A stretch of 64,000 nucleotides of DNA from contig JAQGDQ010000509.1 of assembly GCA_030141605.1 (NCBI GenBank), forward strand, positions 1 to 64,000, in the 5' to 3' direction. Under the pieces are notes generated by a model that saw only the letters and a list, made by a program, of their open reading frames with translations, was not told where the DNA came from and did no database searches. Source of the stretch: Tubiluchus corallicola (taxonomy: Eukaryota; Priapulida; Priapulimorpha; Priapulimorphida; Tubiluchidae). The translations under genes were made by a program, and so were the position numbers. Positions 51,401 through 64,000 of the stretch are shown one piece after another (the first letter of the stretch is position 1; each line of letters begins with the position of its first letter).

Positions 51401-53589
51401 ACAACATTCCCGGAGCGGATTGGTGCAAAACTTCAGTCATTTTAAGGCTAATTAGCAAACCAGAACGTGTGGATGTAACTGAAAAGATCTGCCTCCAAGT
51501 GTGCAAACAGAGCCCTATCATCTGTGTACTTTATCTCGCGAAGCAGCACAACGACAGACTTTGTTTTAGCCTTCAACCCAGCCAGATTGAACCACTCCTC
51601 CTTCAAAAGACTTGAAGGGGCCTTGGATTCAACAGGTTACCATCAGTGGAAAAACAGATGTAGTGGTCTTAGCCATTTGAACAACCCTCAAGCTTCAACA
51701 AAAATTGCCGTCAGAAAAGCACAGAATCATAATTATACAAGTCCGTGAACTATCCTTCAAAATTTGTTCATCGGAACTTACCCATTCGAGGGTCAAGCAT
51801 GTTTCCAATGCTATTTTGAAAGGGCACATATCTCAGGTTGTCAAAAATGCATGCTGTGGCGCAGTTGTATAGGCACAGTATAGGCCCATTTGTGGGGCCA
51901 CCCTAAAAAGCTACATTTGTGCAAATTTGTACAAGGCAAGGATGAGGCAGCACGTACAATGCAACATCCTCAAGTTTTAAGCATTTACTTTATCTAGTCT
52001 CATGCCGTAACCACGTCCCAAAAGCTTTGCTACCGTAAATATATTTAGGTGCAAATAAAACATTAATCGGTTCCACTACATTCCAACATTACACTACACA
52101 TTGCTACGTTTAGATAGTTACGTTATTATTATAATACTACATTGCATCATTTTTTGTTTAATTATGGCTCTTTGGTTAAAGAATGCATACTCATCTTACT
52201 AAAACACCATTCCAGCCTAGTTTTTTTTAAAGAAGCCACCACTTATACATTTTTACAGTTTTTTACAGGTATCTTTGCAAACTAGGTTGACAGATTGATG
52301 ATGATTCGCTAGATCATTTTGCTCTAAATAATTAAAGTAAAGGTTCTGTATAAGTCTGTTGCAGATGCATTTTTGACTATGTAGGTGTAGGTGAGACCCT
52401 TCAAGAAACGATTCCATCCTTTATTTGAAAATATTGAACAGAGGATTCTACGGCTGAGTAGTCATCACGAACAAACGTACTCATCAAGGCTTCAAGAAGT
52501 TGGTATAACCACACTTATAAGTACAGGTACTCCAGACCAGACATGACGCAAGCATAATACATGTAAAATTATTATTATCATAGGATTCCGCGTACATGGT
52601 ATTGACGAAAGACACGATTAATGAAGTTTGACAAATGATTAATCATTGTGTTTAATAGGGCACACAGTGCTCTGTAGGCGGAAGGGGCACTTATTCATCC
52701 ATCCTATCTACTGCAAGAGTTGTAAATCCCTGGAGTGATTAAGCTCTTAGCATGTTATTGTTGAGGCAGCAAGCGAAGCAGCATCTTTGCATGCATTGGC
52801 AGCAAAACTTGGTCAAATTCACAAATCTCATATTGGCTCAGTGGGAACAACATGCCCAAATGCCGTGTTTATCTCTATATATTGGACGATTCAACATGCA
52901 AATCACCAGTTGGAGCAAACTCAAAAGTTTATTTATTTAAGATAACACGATCGTTTATTTGTGTTATTATTTAAGGAAATTATATAAGATAACACAATCG
53001 TGTACTAATTACCATTATTCGTTCGCACTCAGGTACAATAACGGAATTATGTACAATTAAGAACTAAATAACAATAAAGGTTAAATAAATAAGGTTAGTT
53101 AAAAATACAGATATAATACATAGTGCATCAAAATGTGTGTACAACATGACAATACTTAAAAAACAAGTGTCATAGTAATATAGACGATAGACCCAAAACA
53201 TAATAAAACTTGTTACCCATGAGTATAATATGGATTTTGGACTATGGTTATAAGTGTTAAATTAATTATTTTAGCTAAGCCTTTGTCAGTAAAGTTTATT
53301 ATTTGTTAACAAAAAATATTATGTATTACTTTATAGGACCGGTTTCCATTTTTATTGAAATTAGTAATTACTTTTAGATGCTTGTCCTCTTTTTTGGAGA
53401 ATTTTGCAAAAGCATTCGTAAAAAACTTGGAAATCATTTGAAGCAGTGCTGCATAGTAGACAACAAAGATTTCTTCTTTTGCTCGCAGCCTATCACCCGA
53501 CTCGTGGAGGAATTGAGTGCAGTTTCGTACAGAGAACAATTTTACAATAAAGAGAAACTAAATATTGAAGCATTTTAAACAAAATCAAC
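48493..53589. other. Intergenic region between sorting nexin and CCT1
   Basis: AT-rich. No gene seen. Weak LINE trace at 51180-51300 (annotated separately). Open frames at 50981-51202, 51524-51748 and 53378-53578 lack domains, splice context or homology I can name. The CCT1 promoter must lie just left of 53590 but shows no clear core motif. Confidence 0.5.
51180..51300 (+). mobile_element. Weak LINE reverse-transcriptase trace
   Basis: One frame reads 'LFSSFYMDLFADDTKIM'. Phe-Ala-Asp-Asp followed by Thr-Lys is the usual form of the RT catalytic box in many LINEs ('LFADDTK'). Neighbouring motifs are not recognisable, so this is a decayed fragment at best. Confidence 0.4.
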
Positions 53590-56500
53590 ATGAGTTCTGG
53601 CGGAAGTGGACTTTTGACTATACAGGGGGAGAGAACTTCAGGTCAAACTGTTAGAACGCAAAATGGTAAATGTGCCGAATTTATGTCAGTGTAGTGTAGA
53701 TTTTGTCATATATCAAGCTTTATAAACTTATAATATTACAACAATCTTTAATAATGCAATTACTAATGTTTTACTCAGAAAAAAACAAATATAAACAGGT
53801 GATACGTCCTCCTGTTGGTGCATGAAGTGTGCGTGTGGCGTTCGACACGAATCTATGTGGCGTAGTGTAATGCAAAACGGCTTTGTACCTCGATTCGAGT
53901 CATTCTAGTGTCACACGTGTTTATTTATTCTGCATTCTTTAGCATTTTGTCAGATTCACCGCCATTCAATGGAGTGAAGAGTAAAACTAGTATATTGCAG
54001 ACTGATTCAGACCAAAGTAGGTTGTGTATAGATTGCAAACTTTTCAGGTGCCATACTCGTCAACTTACGTTTACTCAGCTTTACGACCGACTATAACTAG
54101 ATTAATTAATCCTACAATACTTATTTTAGTTTGTTTCCCTCTATTTTTAAGCGAAATAATTATCCGTATGCACCGTTGCTTTCGATGAATTCATCCTTAA
54201 GTGCCACCTTACTTAGTGCTCGTACACCCACAACATCTTATGTGTAAGGCGTGGTTTTTTAACCTTGGTGTCAGGACCCATTTGGGGTTGCAAAGTAAAT
54301 TTTGTGGGCTCGCAAGCATTTTCTTGTTATGTAAAAAAATTGTACATTTTCAGTAACTGTCTACGCTCAAAGGATAATCTGCGAACAGTCATCTTTCTCT
54401 TTCATTGTATGCCTGCCCTCAAAGAGTAAGCTGCGAACAGTCGCTGATATTGTTGAATGCCTTAGTAACCTTAACTGTTCCCTTCAATTTCGAGAAGCCG
54501 ACCTCATAATTTTTCATGGTAAACTTCTTGGAAATTTGTAATTACTAAAAGAGACAGTGGCTGCTAAATGTTTTACCCTATTGCCTCACCTGAATGAGCA
54601 TTTAGAAGTCTCCAAATGCAAAGATAGCGAAATCGACAGTCTTGGGAAATAACGGTCATATTCGGTCACTCATTGAAGAGTTTGAATACTACTTTCTTGA
54701 GATGGATGTACAGTCTTTTGCAGTAGTACGTGACATTTTCAAAACTCGATTTCTGATCTGGAGGAGCTTGTCCAGCTGCAGCAAGATACAGGAGCATAGA
54801 TTTCTGCACAATCACTTTCACTGCCATCATTCTGGCTGAAATTTGTTCCCTTCATACCCAACCTTTGCAAGACATTCCATCAAAGTTTTACTGCCTTATC
54901 CTTCATCCTATTTTTGGGAACACTCATTCTCTACTATGATGGTTGTCAAAAACAAGTACATAAATCGATGACTACAACGAGAAAAGCTGAAAGCTGCTTG
55001 AAGATACAGGTCCAACTTGTTTTACAGCCAATCAGCTGGAATTATGTGTAGTTGTAAGTCGACGACTACTTATTTTTTATACGTATTTCTGCAACTAAGA
55101 CGTTGAGGCACAAGTATTTCAAAAAAAGTACATTAAAGTTTGCCTATTCTAATTAATTACCTGCAATACATTCTGCATGTAAATAGCAGAGAGATGGCAA
55201 GCTGTTACAGTTTGGAAATAGTGAGTAAATGTGGTTGGCTCTTATCTTCACAGCAAACCTAGTAAGTCGATTTTTGGGCAAATGGTGTTATTGGTATCAG
55301 AACATTCTTAATACCATGCTGCATCTTACCACTAAACCAATTGATAATCTGAAGTTTACTAAATGAGTTAGAATCGATTATTAACGAATAAAAAACCTTC
55401 AAGTCCACGAGAGCAGGCTATTCAACACTTTACTGGCGTAATATATGTGAACCTCAAAATAGTAACTAATTGATACTTTTACTTTTCATTTTAATTTGGC
55501 AATAGAAAAAAATAATTCATTTTGTTTTTGGTATACCAATTTGCCAGGGTCGAATTTGTGGCCTGTAACCCGTAACTTGTAAGGCCAATCCAGAAAGCAT
55601 AAGCCGTAGTGTTAACCTCTGACCGGTATTCTACTAATTTCCCAATTTTGCTTCCCTGTTGAGCATACAGAAAGTTTCTTGTAATAAACTACGTGCTGTG
55701 TGTACTTGTGATTAAACACTAAGGCAGCATATAAGGCACTTACAAGAAACGGGGGGTGCTTGTTTAATAATAATTAAGGCGTAAGCTGTAAGGAAAAAAA
55801 GCCCCCTCATGAACACATGCTAATCAGTGGTCTCTGTCACATAATCCATTTGTCATCTTCTGCCAACCTCGGTTTGCCTACAATAAGCCATCAGCGATAA
55901 TCCGGGGTAGGCTCCTCACAAGCCGTTTTGAGCAGTTCATAAAGGTGCCTTTTGAATTTGGCCATTAATTTATTTTGCCATGAGGCATTTTTAGTACTCA
56001 GTAACAGGATAATTAGCATATTTGTGGTTTTTACAGCATTCAATTCATTTGTATCATAAGAATTCATAACAATGATGTACTATAAGCATAAAAAACCATT
56101 TTAGGCCACAACACGTATTTAATATTGGCGTATTATTATAATGCACATAAGAAATGTGTACTACATGCAGGACACAGCATACCAGTCATTCACATTATAC
56201 AATGTATGCGATTGACAAATTGTTATTCCTGTAAAATGATTTGACAGACATTCTAGTGTAGTTGAAAAACTATCTGTTATCACTCTTAATTGTTTGAAAA
56301 TAATGTCGCGAATTCTCCTTCACTTCACCTACTGCTATAAATGGGTTTAACCTATATTTTTTGTTGCACTATTTAGCACGCTGTATTATGAATCATAAGG
56401 CAACAGGATCCAGTGCCAATGCATTTTCGACACTTTGAGTAATCCAGAAAACTGATTTGTACCTCCCGCCAAAAAACAGATTAGGGCAAAATTCCTTGCT

Positions 56501-58651
56501 AGTTACACAGAACAGGGCGCACACCGCAGATTACGATATGTGCCTTACTGAAGATGGAAGACGCCTTATGGCTTACGTACTATGCTTTATGGCTTGCTTC
56601 TTACGGTTTTCTCTGTGTGACATGGGCTTTAATAAGCTTATGTGTCAACTTTTTGAACTTGCAAGTTCTCACATGAACATATTTGGTTGAAGAGTAATAA
56701 AAATTTAAGGTCTTTCCATTGTGTATATAAATTAGCTCATTTGCTACACTCTAAACTGACGGGAGGATTGTTGGACAAGTCAGGCATAAAACGGTTAAAC
56801 CTTTGAGTGCCAAACACAATAAAGAACGTCTGGACTAGCTTTGATCATTTTGATAAACATAGTCTCTTGGTGCTTTGTAATATGCGTGAAGTGCAAATTC
56901 AAAATGTAATTGTGGACTTGTTAGACTACAGTCAATACAATTATTTAAAATATTTTTGAAAGGGTTTTTTATGTAATAGAACACCACACAATTAACATCA
57001 ATCAGAACGTCAACTATGCTCACTAAAGCTCTCCTGACAGAAAGTTTTTTTCACACACCTGTAGAAAATATGTGTCAGCATTTTTTTGGGAGATGAGCTG
57101 CAGTTATGTTTTGCAGGTCATGTTATACTGCTACGAAAAATGCTCAGCTTTTCATTAGTTCTTGGGAGAGGCATTGGCGTGGTTTTGGATTATGTTATTG
57201 TCGATTAAAAAGTATTGCAATGAATTAGTGAAATTATATAGTCTAATTTCATTCTTTTATTGGTCTGTGAGTTGCTAATTAGTTTTGCTGGGAAAAATAT
57301 GCAGTAAAAATTACAGCCTGAACGCCTCTATGTAGATTTGCGCAGGTTGTAGAAACCAGAATAAACTAGTCAACAATAGTGTAAATGAAACGCCTAGCAA
57401 TAGTTTTGAGCTCATTCACAGGAATTCGTGACAAGTGTTGTGGCTAGGGGGTACACGAGCACACATAGAAAACACATATTTCCACATTTTTTTCCACAAA
57501 GGAATGGTCAGTTAAAGATGTGCACTTTGCTAGGATTGATGCGACAATTACCGTGGCAGTCACATTATTTCATTTATTCACTACTCTCACAGTAAATGGA
57601 TAATTATGAATGTCGAGACGTGACCACTCTTTAAAAAGTTTTAAACTATGCCCTCTAGTTTTTGAACCACAACTAAATTAATGAAATTTTCAGGCAAAAT
57701 ACTGGTCAGTATTTTATAAACCATACATTATAAAGATCTCTGCAACATCTTCTTAATTCACCTGTGGTCAAAATTTATATTACGTATCAGTATTATATCC
57801 CAAAATAGTTAAAAAATGCCAGGGGGTTTACATAACTTAGGCAGTCACTGTAAGGATTGTCTATGGAATGGACCAATCAAATTTGTTCCATTTCCGCGGT
57901 CTTACAAACAGTTGAAAAAATGCAAAAGGGGGTAAAAGCCTGTGGACGATCACATGGTCAACTAAATGTGAAATAGTATGTGACAGTCATGATATATATT
58001 CATATGTTCAGAGGCAAAATAGACTTTAGTAAATATATTTTTTTGCAAATGAGGGTTTGTTGCCCATTTAAAGCTATTAGTCTTAAAGCTAGGCTTATTG
58101 GCTTAGTTCAGTTATAACGATCAAATTTGGCTCTCACATCTGTGCATTTTGCAGTTCTTTGAAATTTTGTCGTTACATTTTGCTTAAATCATGATGCTGT
58201 TTTTTGGCCTTGAAGTTTTAATTTTGTGTAAAAGTAATTGCTGTTTTGCAACTTTTTGTGTTTGAAAAAGTTTATACTGCTAATCAGAATAGATGTCATG
58301 TTCTTTACCAAAGAGAGTTTTTGTCCCAGTTTCCTAACGTAATTGGCCAATATGCTTGATGTTATTTGCAACAACAGTTGAATTTCCTCTTTTTAAAGTA
58401 ATGTACAACTGCTATGCAGTACTTTGTTTTCTGGATCCTCTCTCAATAATAATAAGCCCAATCCATACGCCTAATCCGTAACCCATACACTGGTATTGTA
58501 ACCCATACATTAAAACCAACCCATTATGGTGCACATACTACTAGCCAATCTCTATATATTAATTTCAGTGGTATAGGGCATTTGCTGTAATCTGATTTAT
58601 ATTAAGATTACGTGCTGTAATCTGTATTTATATGTATTAACCTGATATATG

Positions 58652-58687
<36 letters not shown>

Positions 58688-61600
58688 GTATTAATCTGTA
58701 GCCTAATATGTAATCTGTATTTATATTAAGATTCAATGCTACAGCTTAAATGAAGGCACCATTTTCGGCACTCTACATGTCAAAAAAAGATCTCGATCTA
58801 GTGTCATCTCATTGGTGTTTTTTTAATCGGGCTTACCAGAAGGAACGAGGGCAAAAAACCTCCAAAATTGGCCCTTTTGAGCTTTAAATTGTAGTAATGT
58901 TTTGCTCGTAGTGCTGCACTTTCAGTGGTGCAGACCTGTGTTCTGTGGTCTTTGCGAGGGATTAAAAGTAGTTTGACTAATACCAGCTAGAGAGCATGCA
59001 GAAACCTAGTACGTCCTACTTTTTTGAAAACAAGCAGCACATAGTAGAGGAACATTTTCATTTGCACTTAGTAAGTCCATTAATTTAAAAATTGCTTCAA
59101 ATGTTTTTTACAAAATAATAAAGCACCTTTTAGTGAGTATTTATTTGGAATTTTAAGTTAATCCATCAAACCATTATTTGTTGATAATAGAAAACAGCTT
59201 CTTCAGTTCTTCTGAAAACTAGCTGAAGTGGACTTACAGGGTATTAGCAGAAAACAGGAGTTTGGATTATGGCTTTCTTGAAGAAAATACCCGAGAAATT
59301 TATCACATTTATTGCAATATTTCCAGTATCTTTTGTAATATAGCAACAATAAAAAATGTCAAAATTACTAAATATTTATATTTTCTTTTTAGTTATGGCA
59401 GCAGTCTCAATAGCTAACATAGTAAAAACTTCACTAGGACCAGTTGGCTTAGACAAAATGATGGTTGATGATGTTGGCGTAAGTCATTTTTTTATATGTG
59501 TACACATATACTCTATTGTTACCATCAGCAGTGTAAGTGAATATAGTTTATAAAAGTTCAGAATCGCGTGTAAAAATATTTGGAAATAATTACCTTTTAA
59601 GATTAATACAGGTAGTTAAATCTGTAATTAGGTGCATTATACTTAAAAATTTTAGCCATTGCCAAAGTTGCAACACCTAAACCAAGTATTTAAAATAACC
59701 ATATACATGCATCTTGTGCTGATCAGCGTACTTAAGTGAATCAATTAGTTTAATATTTTGTTGTTGTAATATGTGATTAACTTAGCCAGCCATTTAACAA
59801 TTTTAATTTTTTAAATTTACATAAATTTTTTTCTGCATATAAAATGTTCAATTATTTTGGGAACTGTGCTTTAAACTTGTCCCATGTTGTATGACTATGT
59901 GTGTTCTGTGCTATTTTTTAGGTCAACTATTGTAAATCATTTGAATGCATAACATTAACTTGCTTGTCATTTTCATGTCTGTTATATTGTGGGAAAAACT
60001 TAGTGTGGAACAAAATTATATGATTATGTACAATAGGATGTGTTGATCACTAATGATGGTGCCACTATATTGAAACAGCTGGAAGTGGAGCATCCTGCTG
60101 CAAAGGTACTCTGTGAATTAGCTGATCTGCAGGATCAAGAGGTAACTGTTTGCTTACATTATAATGTATTTGTACAAGTCGTGAAACTGTATTGCCATGG
60201 AGCACGCAATGCTTGCTTGAACTAGAATTATCTATACGGAGTGATTATACAATTAACTAATTGCCACACAGTTTAAACTCTGTCCAAGACATGTGGTAAG
60301 ATGGGAAATTTCATTGAGACCTCTAACAGCTGTAATTTTTAATATTCATGTACAGTGTGCATGGATTCTTGTGGAGTAATGTAAAATTTATTTCTGCAGC
60401 ACATTATTTAAAGTCCCTGCATGCTGAGCACTAATATGCATTTAGAATTCATAAGATACATTAATATTTAAAATACATTAAAAATACAGTAAAATTAATT
60501 CACTGCAAAAAGTGCAATATTTGTTTTAAGCTGTCATTTAAAATAATCTAACAAGTTTACAGAGATTATGTCAACAGGCTAAGCTGTGCCTGTGGAGACA
60601 TGGAGCACAGACATATGAGTTTTACATGAATCTCACCTAGATTGAATCCACTCTCTAAACGACTAACTAATAACAAAAACGGCAGTTGCCCACTGCTAGC
60701 TAGCATTTGCAGCCACTGAGATCACTTCTGAGCTATATCATCATACAACTTCCAGCTTTTTACGGACGAGAACCACTTTTTCCTTTATGCCTTTTTTGTT
60801 TCACGTATCTCTGCTTCTTGTTTTCCATTTTATGCGATACTCTTATCACATGTTTCAAAGTCTATTTCACTTAGTTGGCCAGCCAATTTAACAAACCGTT
60901 TTTGATTTCTTTGTCACCTACTGACAAATATTCATTGTGCCTACATCGTGTAACATATCCAAAAAATTTTACTTATGCATCTTTCCATTGGCCCATTTGA
61001 AAATGATTTAACGTGTTTTGGTATTTTCGTTTTTTTACCAGAGAATACTGTATTTGGAACTGGCTGATGTAAATTAATCTGTCAATTAGCATTAGAACGG
61101 AATGCTTTGGCCTATATTACAGCATACGAAAAGATCTGTGATATGTACAGGTGTCAAAGCGCATAGTAGGTGATGCAAAGAATTTAAATTGAATCCATGG
61201 CTTTATCATTAGCTTTATATACAGTTGTTATTATTTTGTATTTTGTTAATTACATTAAAAAATTCAATAATAGCAATTAATGGAAAACATCTTCCTGAAT
61301 AATCTTTAATCATCTTCCTCTTGTCGACAAATGTTTAGCATTATGTTATAAATATTTAAAATGCACAATTTTCAAACTTTAAAACGAGCTATTTGCTATA
61401 TATAATTATCCCCATTACGTAAATGAGACAAACACCCATCATACCTATTAAGTCTTGCCTTTAGGAACATATTGTGAAGGGTGGATTAAATTATTAGTTT
61501 TCTTTGTTAAGGCAAGAGAGGCAATTCCATCTTATAGACACTAAGGTTTAAAATAAATCAAGCTCGTATAGGCAAGTTAAGTATTAATTCCAGGGCAGAT

Positions 61601-63574
61601 GTGTTTATGCATGTGAAGATGTGTACTTATAAGTATGTTAGATATTATTATTATTATTATTGTTATTATCACAACACGTATTCTTATCATCATCATCATT
61701 ATTATTGTTATTATTATTATTATTATCATCATCATCATCATTGTCGTTGTTGTTGTTGTTAATTTTTATTATTGAAAATATTATTATCTGACAAATAATT
61801 TTTTCTATTGAAAATGCAAGTGCTGTATAGAAAATTATGTTTTTCATGGTTTTGCAGGTTGGTGATGGAACAACATCTGTTGTTCTTGTAGCTGCTGAGT
61901 TATTGAGAAATGCTGATGAATTAGTGAAATGTAAGATTCATCCAACGTCAATAATCTCTGGATACAGGCTTGCTTGCAAGTATGTCACATAGTTACACTC
62001 TTTTTAATAAATTATTTATAAGATACGTGTGTATAAGTTCTTTGTATTTTACATTTTGGTTGTGAAAAAACATTTTCTCTGACTGAAATTTTTAACGTTC
62101 ATAAATTTTATTAGAAATTGTTATAATATTAGATTGGTATTTGTTAATTTTTTCAGAGAAGCTTGTCGTTATATTCAAGATCACTTGACCCTTAATGTTG
62201 ATGATTTGGGCAAGGAAAGTATAATCAATGCGGCCAAGACTAGCATGTCAAGTAAACTCATCGGACCGTATCTTTTTCACTATTCTTAACCAAGGTCTCC
62301 TCAAGCCTCATCAGTGCTTTTGTTATGCATATACTGTATGCATTAGTTTTATTATATGGAACCAAAACATTTCCCACTGCAATTCTAGTTCAAACAGGCT
62401 TGAGTATTTAATGGCTAAGATACCAATTTTTATTTGTACAATAGTTTTTAAAAAATTGAGCAGGTTTTCTCTTAGTGAATTATGTCAAATGCTGACTGGC
62501 ATGTACCTAAATTGTCATTAGTATTGCTTACGAACTTTTGCTATTACTGAATTCATGGAAAGAAATTATCGTTCTGTGTCACACATGAGGCCATTATCAA
62601 AATTTTGTGAGTGGAATGATAACTTATAAACCTTTAAAATTGTAGTTTTCACTCACTTTTTCTTTCATTTTTGACATTAGACTCAGCTTATGATTTTGTT
62701 AGTACTACTCGTATTATGTTTCAGGATTTTATAATTCTTTGATTTCATGAAACTTGTTGGTTACTAGAATTCTGTTGCCGTAATAACTATATTTTTTAGT
62801 TGTTTTAATTTTAGTCAACTCACCTACCTCTAATAGCTTCTTGAGTTCTTGTGCAGGGATTATTTAAGACATTCGTTCTGTCCCAGTTCACTGAGTGATG
62901 GTAAAATATCACGTGCTCAGGATAACAACAGTTTGGTGTTTTGGATAACAGTAAATAAGAATAACTCAAGAGGTTCAAGTTTCCAAACTTCTTCACGCAC
63001 AAAGTTATGCATTTCAATAACATGATAAACTGCCTTTTAAATTTGCTTAGTAATTTGTGAGTTTCTTTCCTGAATGAATTTTTTTAGAGATTCTGAATTT
63101 TTTGCTGACATGGCTGTGAATGCAGTGTATGCTGTAAGAACTCCCAATGGCAAAGGTGGTTATAAATATCCCATTACTGCAATCAATGTTCTAAAAGCAC
63201 ATGGTCGTAGTGCTCGTGAAAGTGTACTCGTGCAAGGTAGGGTAATATTTATGTACAATTACCAATTGGGATTGCCCACAAAGACCAATTAATTAATTTT
63301 TCATGTAACGTCTTTCTTGAAGCTTAAGTGTCATATCGCACAAAGAAGAGCAAAGCTTTTGGCATTGCATGTAACTCACTTCCATCAAAAGAAAGGATTG
63401 TTTTTATGTTTTAGGTTATGCTTTGAATTGCACAATTGCTTCTCAATTGATGCCCAAGAAAATCATTGGTGCAAAAGTTGCTTGTTTGGACTTCAGCTTG
63501 CAGAAAACTAAAATGAAACTTGGTGTTCAAGTCGTAGTTGAAGATCCTCAGCAGTTGGAGAAAATACGGGAAAG
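53590..63574 (+). CDS. TCP1: T-complex chaperonin subunit alpha (CCT1), N-terminal half
   Basis: Seven coding exons: 53590-53665, 59393-59478, 60037-60141, 61858-61979, 62157-62267, 63088-63236, 63415-63574. They join in frame to 269 residues and end at a GT donor, so the gene continues past the right edge; the family is about 550 residues. It contains the equatorial ATP-binding motifs 'LGPVGLDKM', 'TNDGATILK' and 'GDGTTSVV' (residues 91-98), then the intermediate domain ('[10 protein letters not shown]') and the start of the apical domain ('HGRSARES', '[10 protein letters not shown]', '[16 protein letters not shown]'). These identify the alpha subunit rather than other CCT subunits. In the cytosol the 16-mer TRiC/CCT folds actin, tubulin and WD40 proteins using ATP. 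The start is the ATG at 53590, giving 'MSSGGSGLL...[14 protein letters not shown]', a good match to the family N-terminus. Intron 1 is 5.7 kb and full of transposon relics. Confidence 0.95.
54245..55030 (+). mobile_element. hAT (Charlie/ZBED-like) transposon relic
   Basis: The left part, 'tggttttttaacct' then 'gacccatttggggt' (54250-54300), resembles the ends of Charlie-type hAT elements. Downstream, one main frame gives '[13 protein letters not shown]', 'FAVVRDIF', then 'FVPSYPTF' in a second frame and '[16 protein letters not shown]', the C-terminal dimerisation region of hAT transposases and their ZBED5/FAM200 descendants. Stops and shifts break it, so it is dead. The 3' terminal repeat was not found. 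It lies in CCT1 intron 1. Confidence 0.65.
55031..57049 (+). other. CCT1 intron 1, unassigned middle part
   Basis: No gene or clear repeat seen. Short frames (56457-56690 plus, 56835-57023 minus) have no recognisable content. Confidence 0.5.
57050..58370 (+). repeat. Old dispersed repeat with dead THAP exon, copy 2
   Basis: Co-linear with 16061-16255 plus 17640-18225, but without the DNA element that splits that copy. Middle 57260-57700 has no counterpart I can align. Located in CCT1 intron 1. Confidence 0.58.
57806..57980 (+). pseudogene. Degenerate THAP-domain exon, copy 2
   Basis: Two frames give '[23 protein letters not shown]' broken in pieces, then '[13 protein letters not shown]' (57932-57970). 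The second is the well-known middle of a THAP domain (W-x-x-A-C-G/R-R-x-H). The first cysteines are altered and one frameshift separates the halves. Confidence 0.62.
58655..58686. repeat. (TA)n microsatellite
   Basis: About 16 TA units in CCT1 intron 1, between two related 'taatctgtatttatat' strings. Confidence 0.9.
60142..61857 (+). other. CCT1 intron 3
   Basis: 1.7 kb. Contains the (ATT/ATC/GTT)n microsatellite near 61645-61770. No other feature seen. Confidence 0.6.
61645..61770. repeat. Compound trinucleotide microsatellite
   Basis: Runs of ATT, ATC and GTT alternate. The minus-strand open frame here (poly-Asn/Asp) is only the repeat translated. Confidence 0.9.
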
Positions 63575-64000
63575 GTGGGTCAAATTGAGTATGAACAGCT
63601 TGAAAAAGTAGTTTTGTTTCTTTGTTCTTTACAGTTAACCAACCAGAAATAGTTTTTCTAAATGTTTCTAGACATGTACCAGGGTCCTTAGAAACACTAC
63701 ATTTCTTTTCCTGTGCTAAGATAACATTGTGTTTTGAGTTAGTTATTGTTGTTATGGCTTACATTTTGTGTTTTTTTCTTGTAGTCTTTACTTACTGTAG
63801 ACTCTAGGTTTAATTCCCGAGTGCCAGCTTGGCCCCTAGAAAAAAATTTGGTGATTCTTTCACTCACTAAATCTATCCGTCATATCTCTCAATTTCAGAA
63901 GTATTTATCCAATTGAATTGAATTTGGTAGGATGATCAGCTAGGATGATCTTGGTTACAAAAGACTGTAGTAATCCCTTCGTTATTTAATTAATTAATTA
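63575..64000 (+). other. Start of CCT1 intron 7
   Basis: Begins with GTGGGT donor. No exon is seen before the window ends, and the final bases are 'taattaattaatta'. Confidence 0.6.

Noticed and set aside
61638-61847. Poly-Asn/Asp frame, minus strand
   Set aside because: Translation of a trinucleotide microsatellite.

Overview
This window is animal nuclear DNA, about two-thirds A+T. It has multi-exon, spliced protein genes, consensus GT-AG introns and many transposon relics. The proteins point to a metazoan, most likely an invertebrate; I cannot name the species. A Gmr1-like Ty3/gypsy element, a 5S-headed SINE and TA-target MITEs fit an invertebrate genome but do not decide the phylum.

Three conserved eukaryotic genes can be assembled exon by exon. 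(1) On the minus strand, 13825 to 1787, lies SHOC2, the leucine-rich-repeat scaffold of the RAS-RAF pathway. It has ten coding exons, but the C-terminal leucine-rich repeats are not in the window. (2) On the plus strand, 27756 to 47745, lies a complete sorting nexin of the SNX9/SNX18/SNX33 family (SH3, acidic-tryptophan linker, PX, BAR) with sixteen coding exons and 548 residues. (3) On the plus strand, from 53590 and running off the right edge, lies CCT1/TCP1-alpha, the chaperonin alpha subunit; seven exons are visible, about half of the protein. SHOC2 and the sorting nexin are divergently transcribed, and CCT1 follows the sorting nexin on the same strand. Nothing suggests they work as one pathway.

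The left edge is unusual. Bases 1-339 are an almost perfect inverted copy of 1706-2044, including a whole SHOC2 exon. This is either a real inverted duplication or an assembly fold-back.

The 14 kb between the SHOC2 and sorting-nexin starts is packed with mobile DNA. It holds an old repeat with a dead THAP-domain exon, interrupted by a TA-target DNA element that itself holds a smaller MITE. Next come a 5S-rRNA-headed SINE with an 11-bp target duplication, a 6.2-kb LTR retrotransposon, and another truncated copy of the DNA element. The LTR element has the rare order gag-protease-integrase-reverse transcriptase, a SCAN-like capsid and a deleted RT/RNase H.

Introns of the sorting nexin hold further MITE copies, a LINE relic and a palindromic/tandem repeat. 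Intron 1 of CCT1 holds a dead hAT transposase fragment and a second copy of the THAP-bearing repeat. The 47.8-53.5 kb intergenic stretch holds a 33-bp-stem hairpin and a weak LINE trace.
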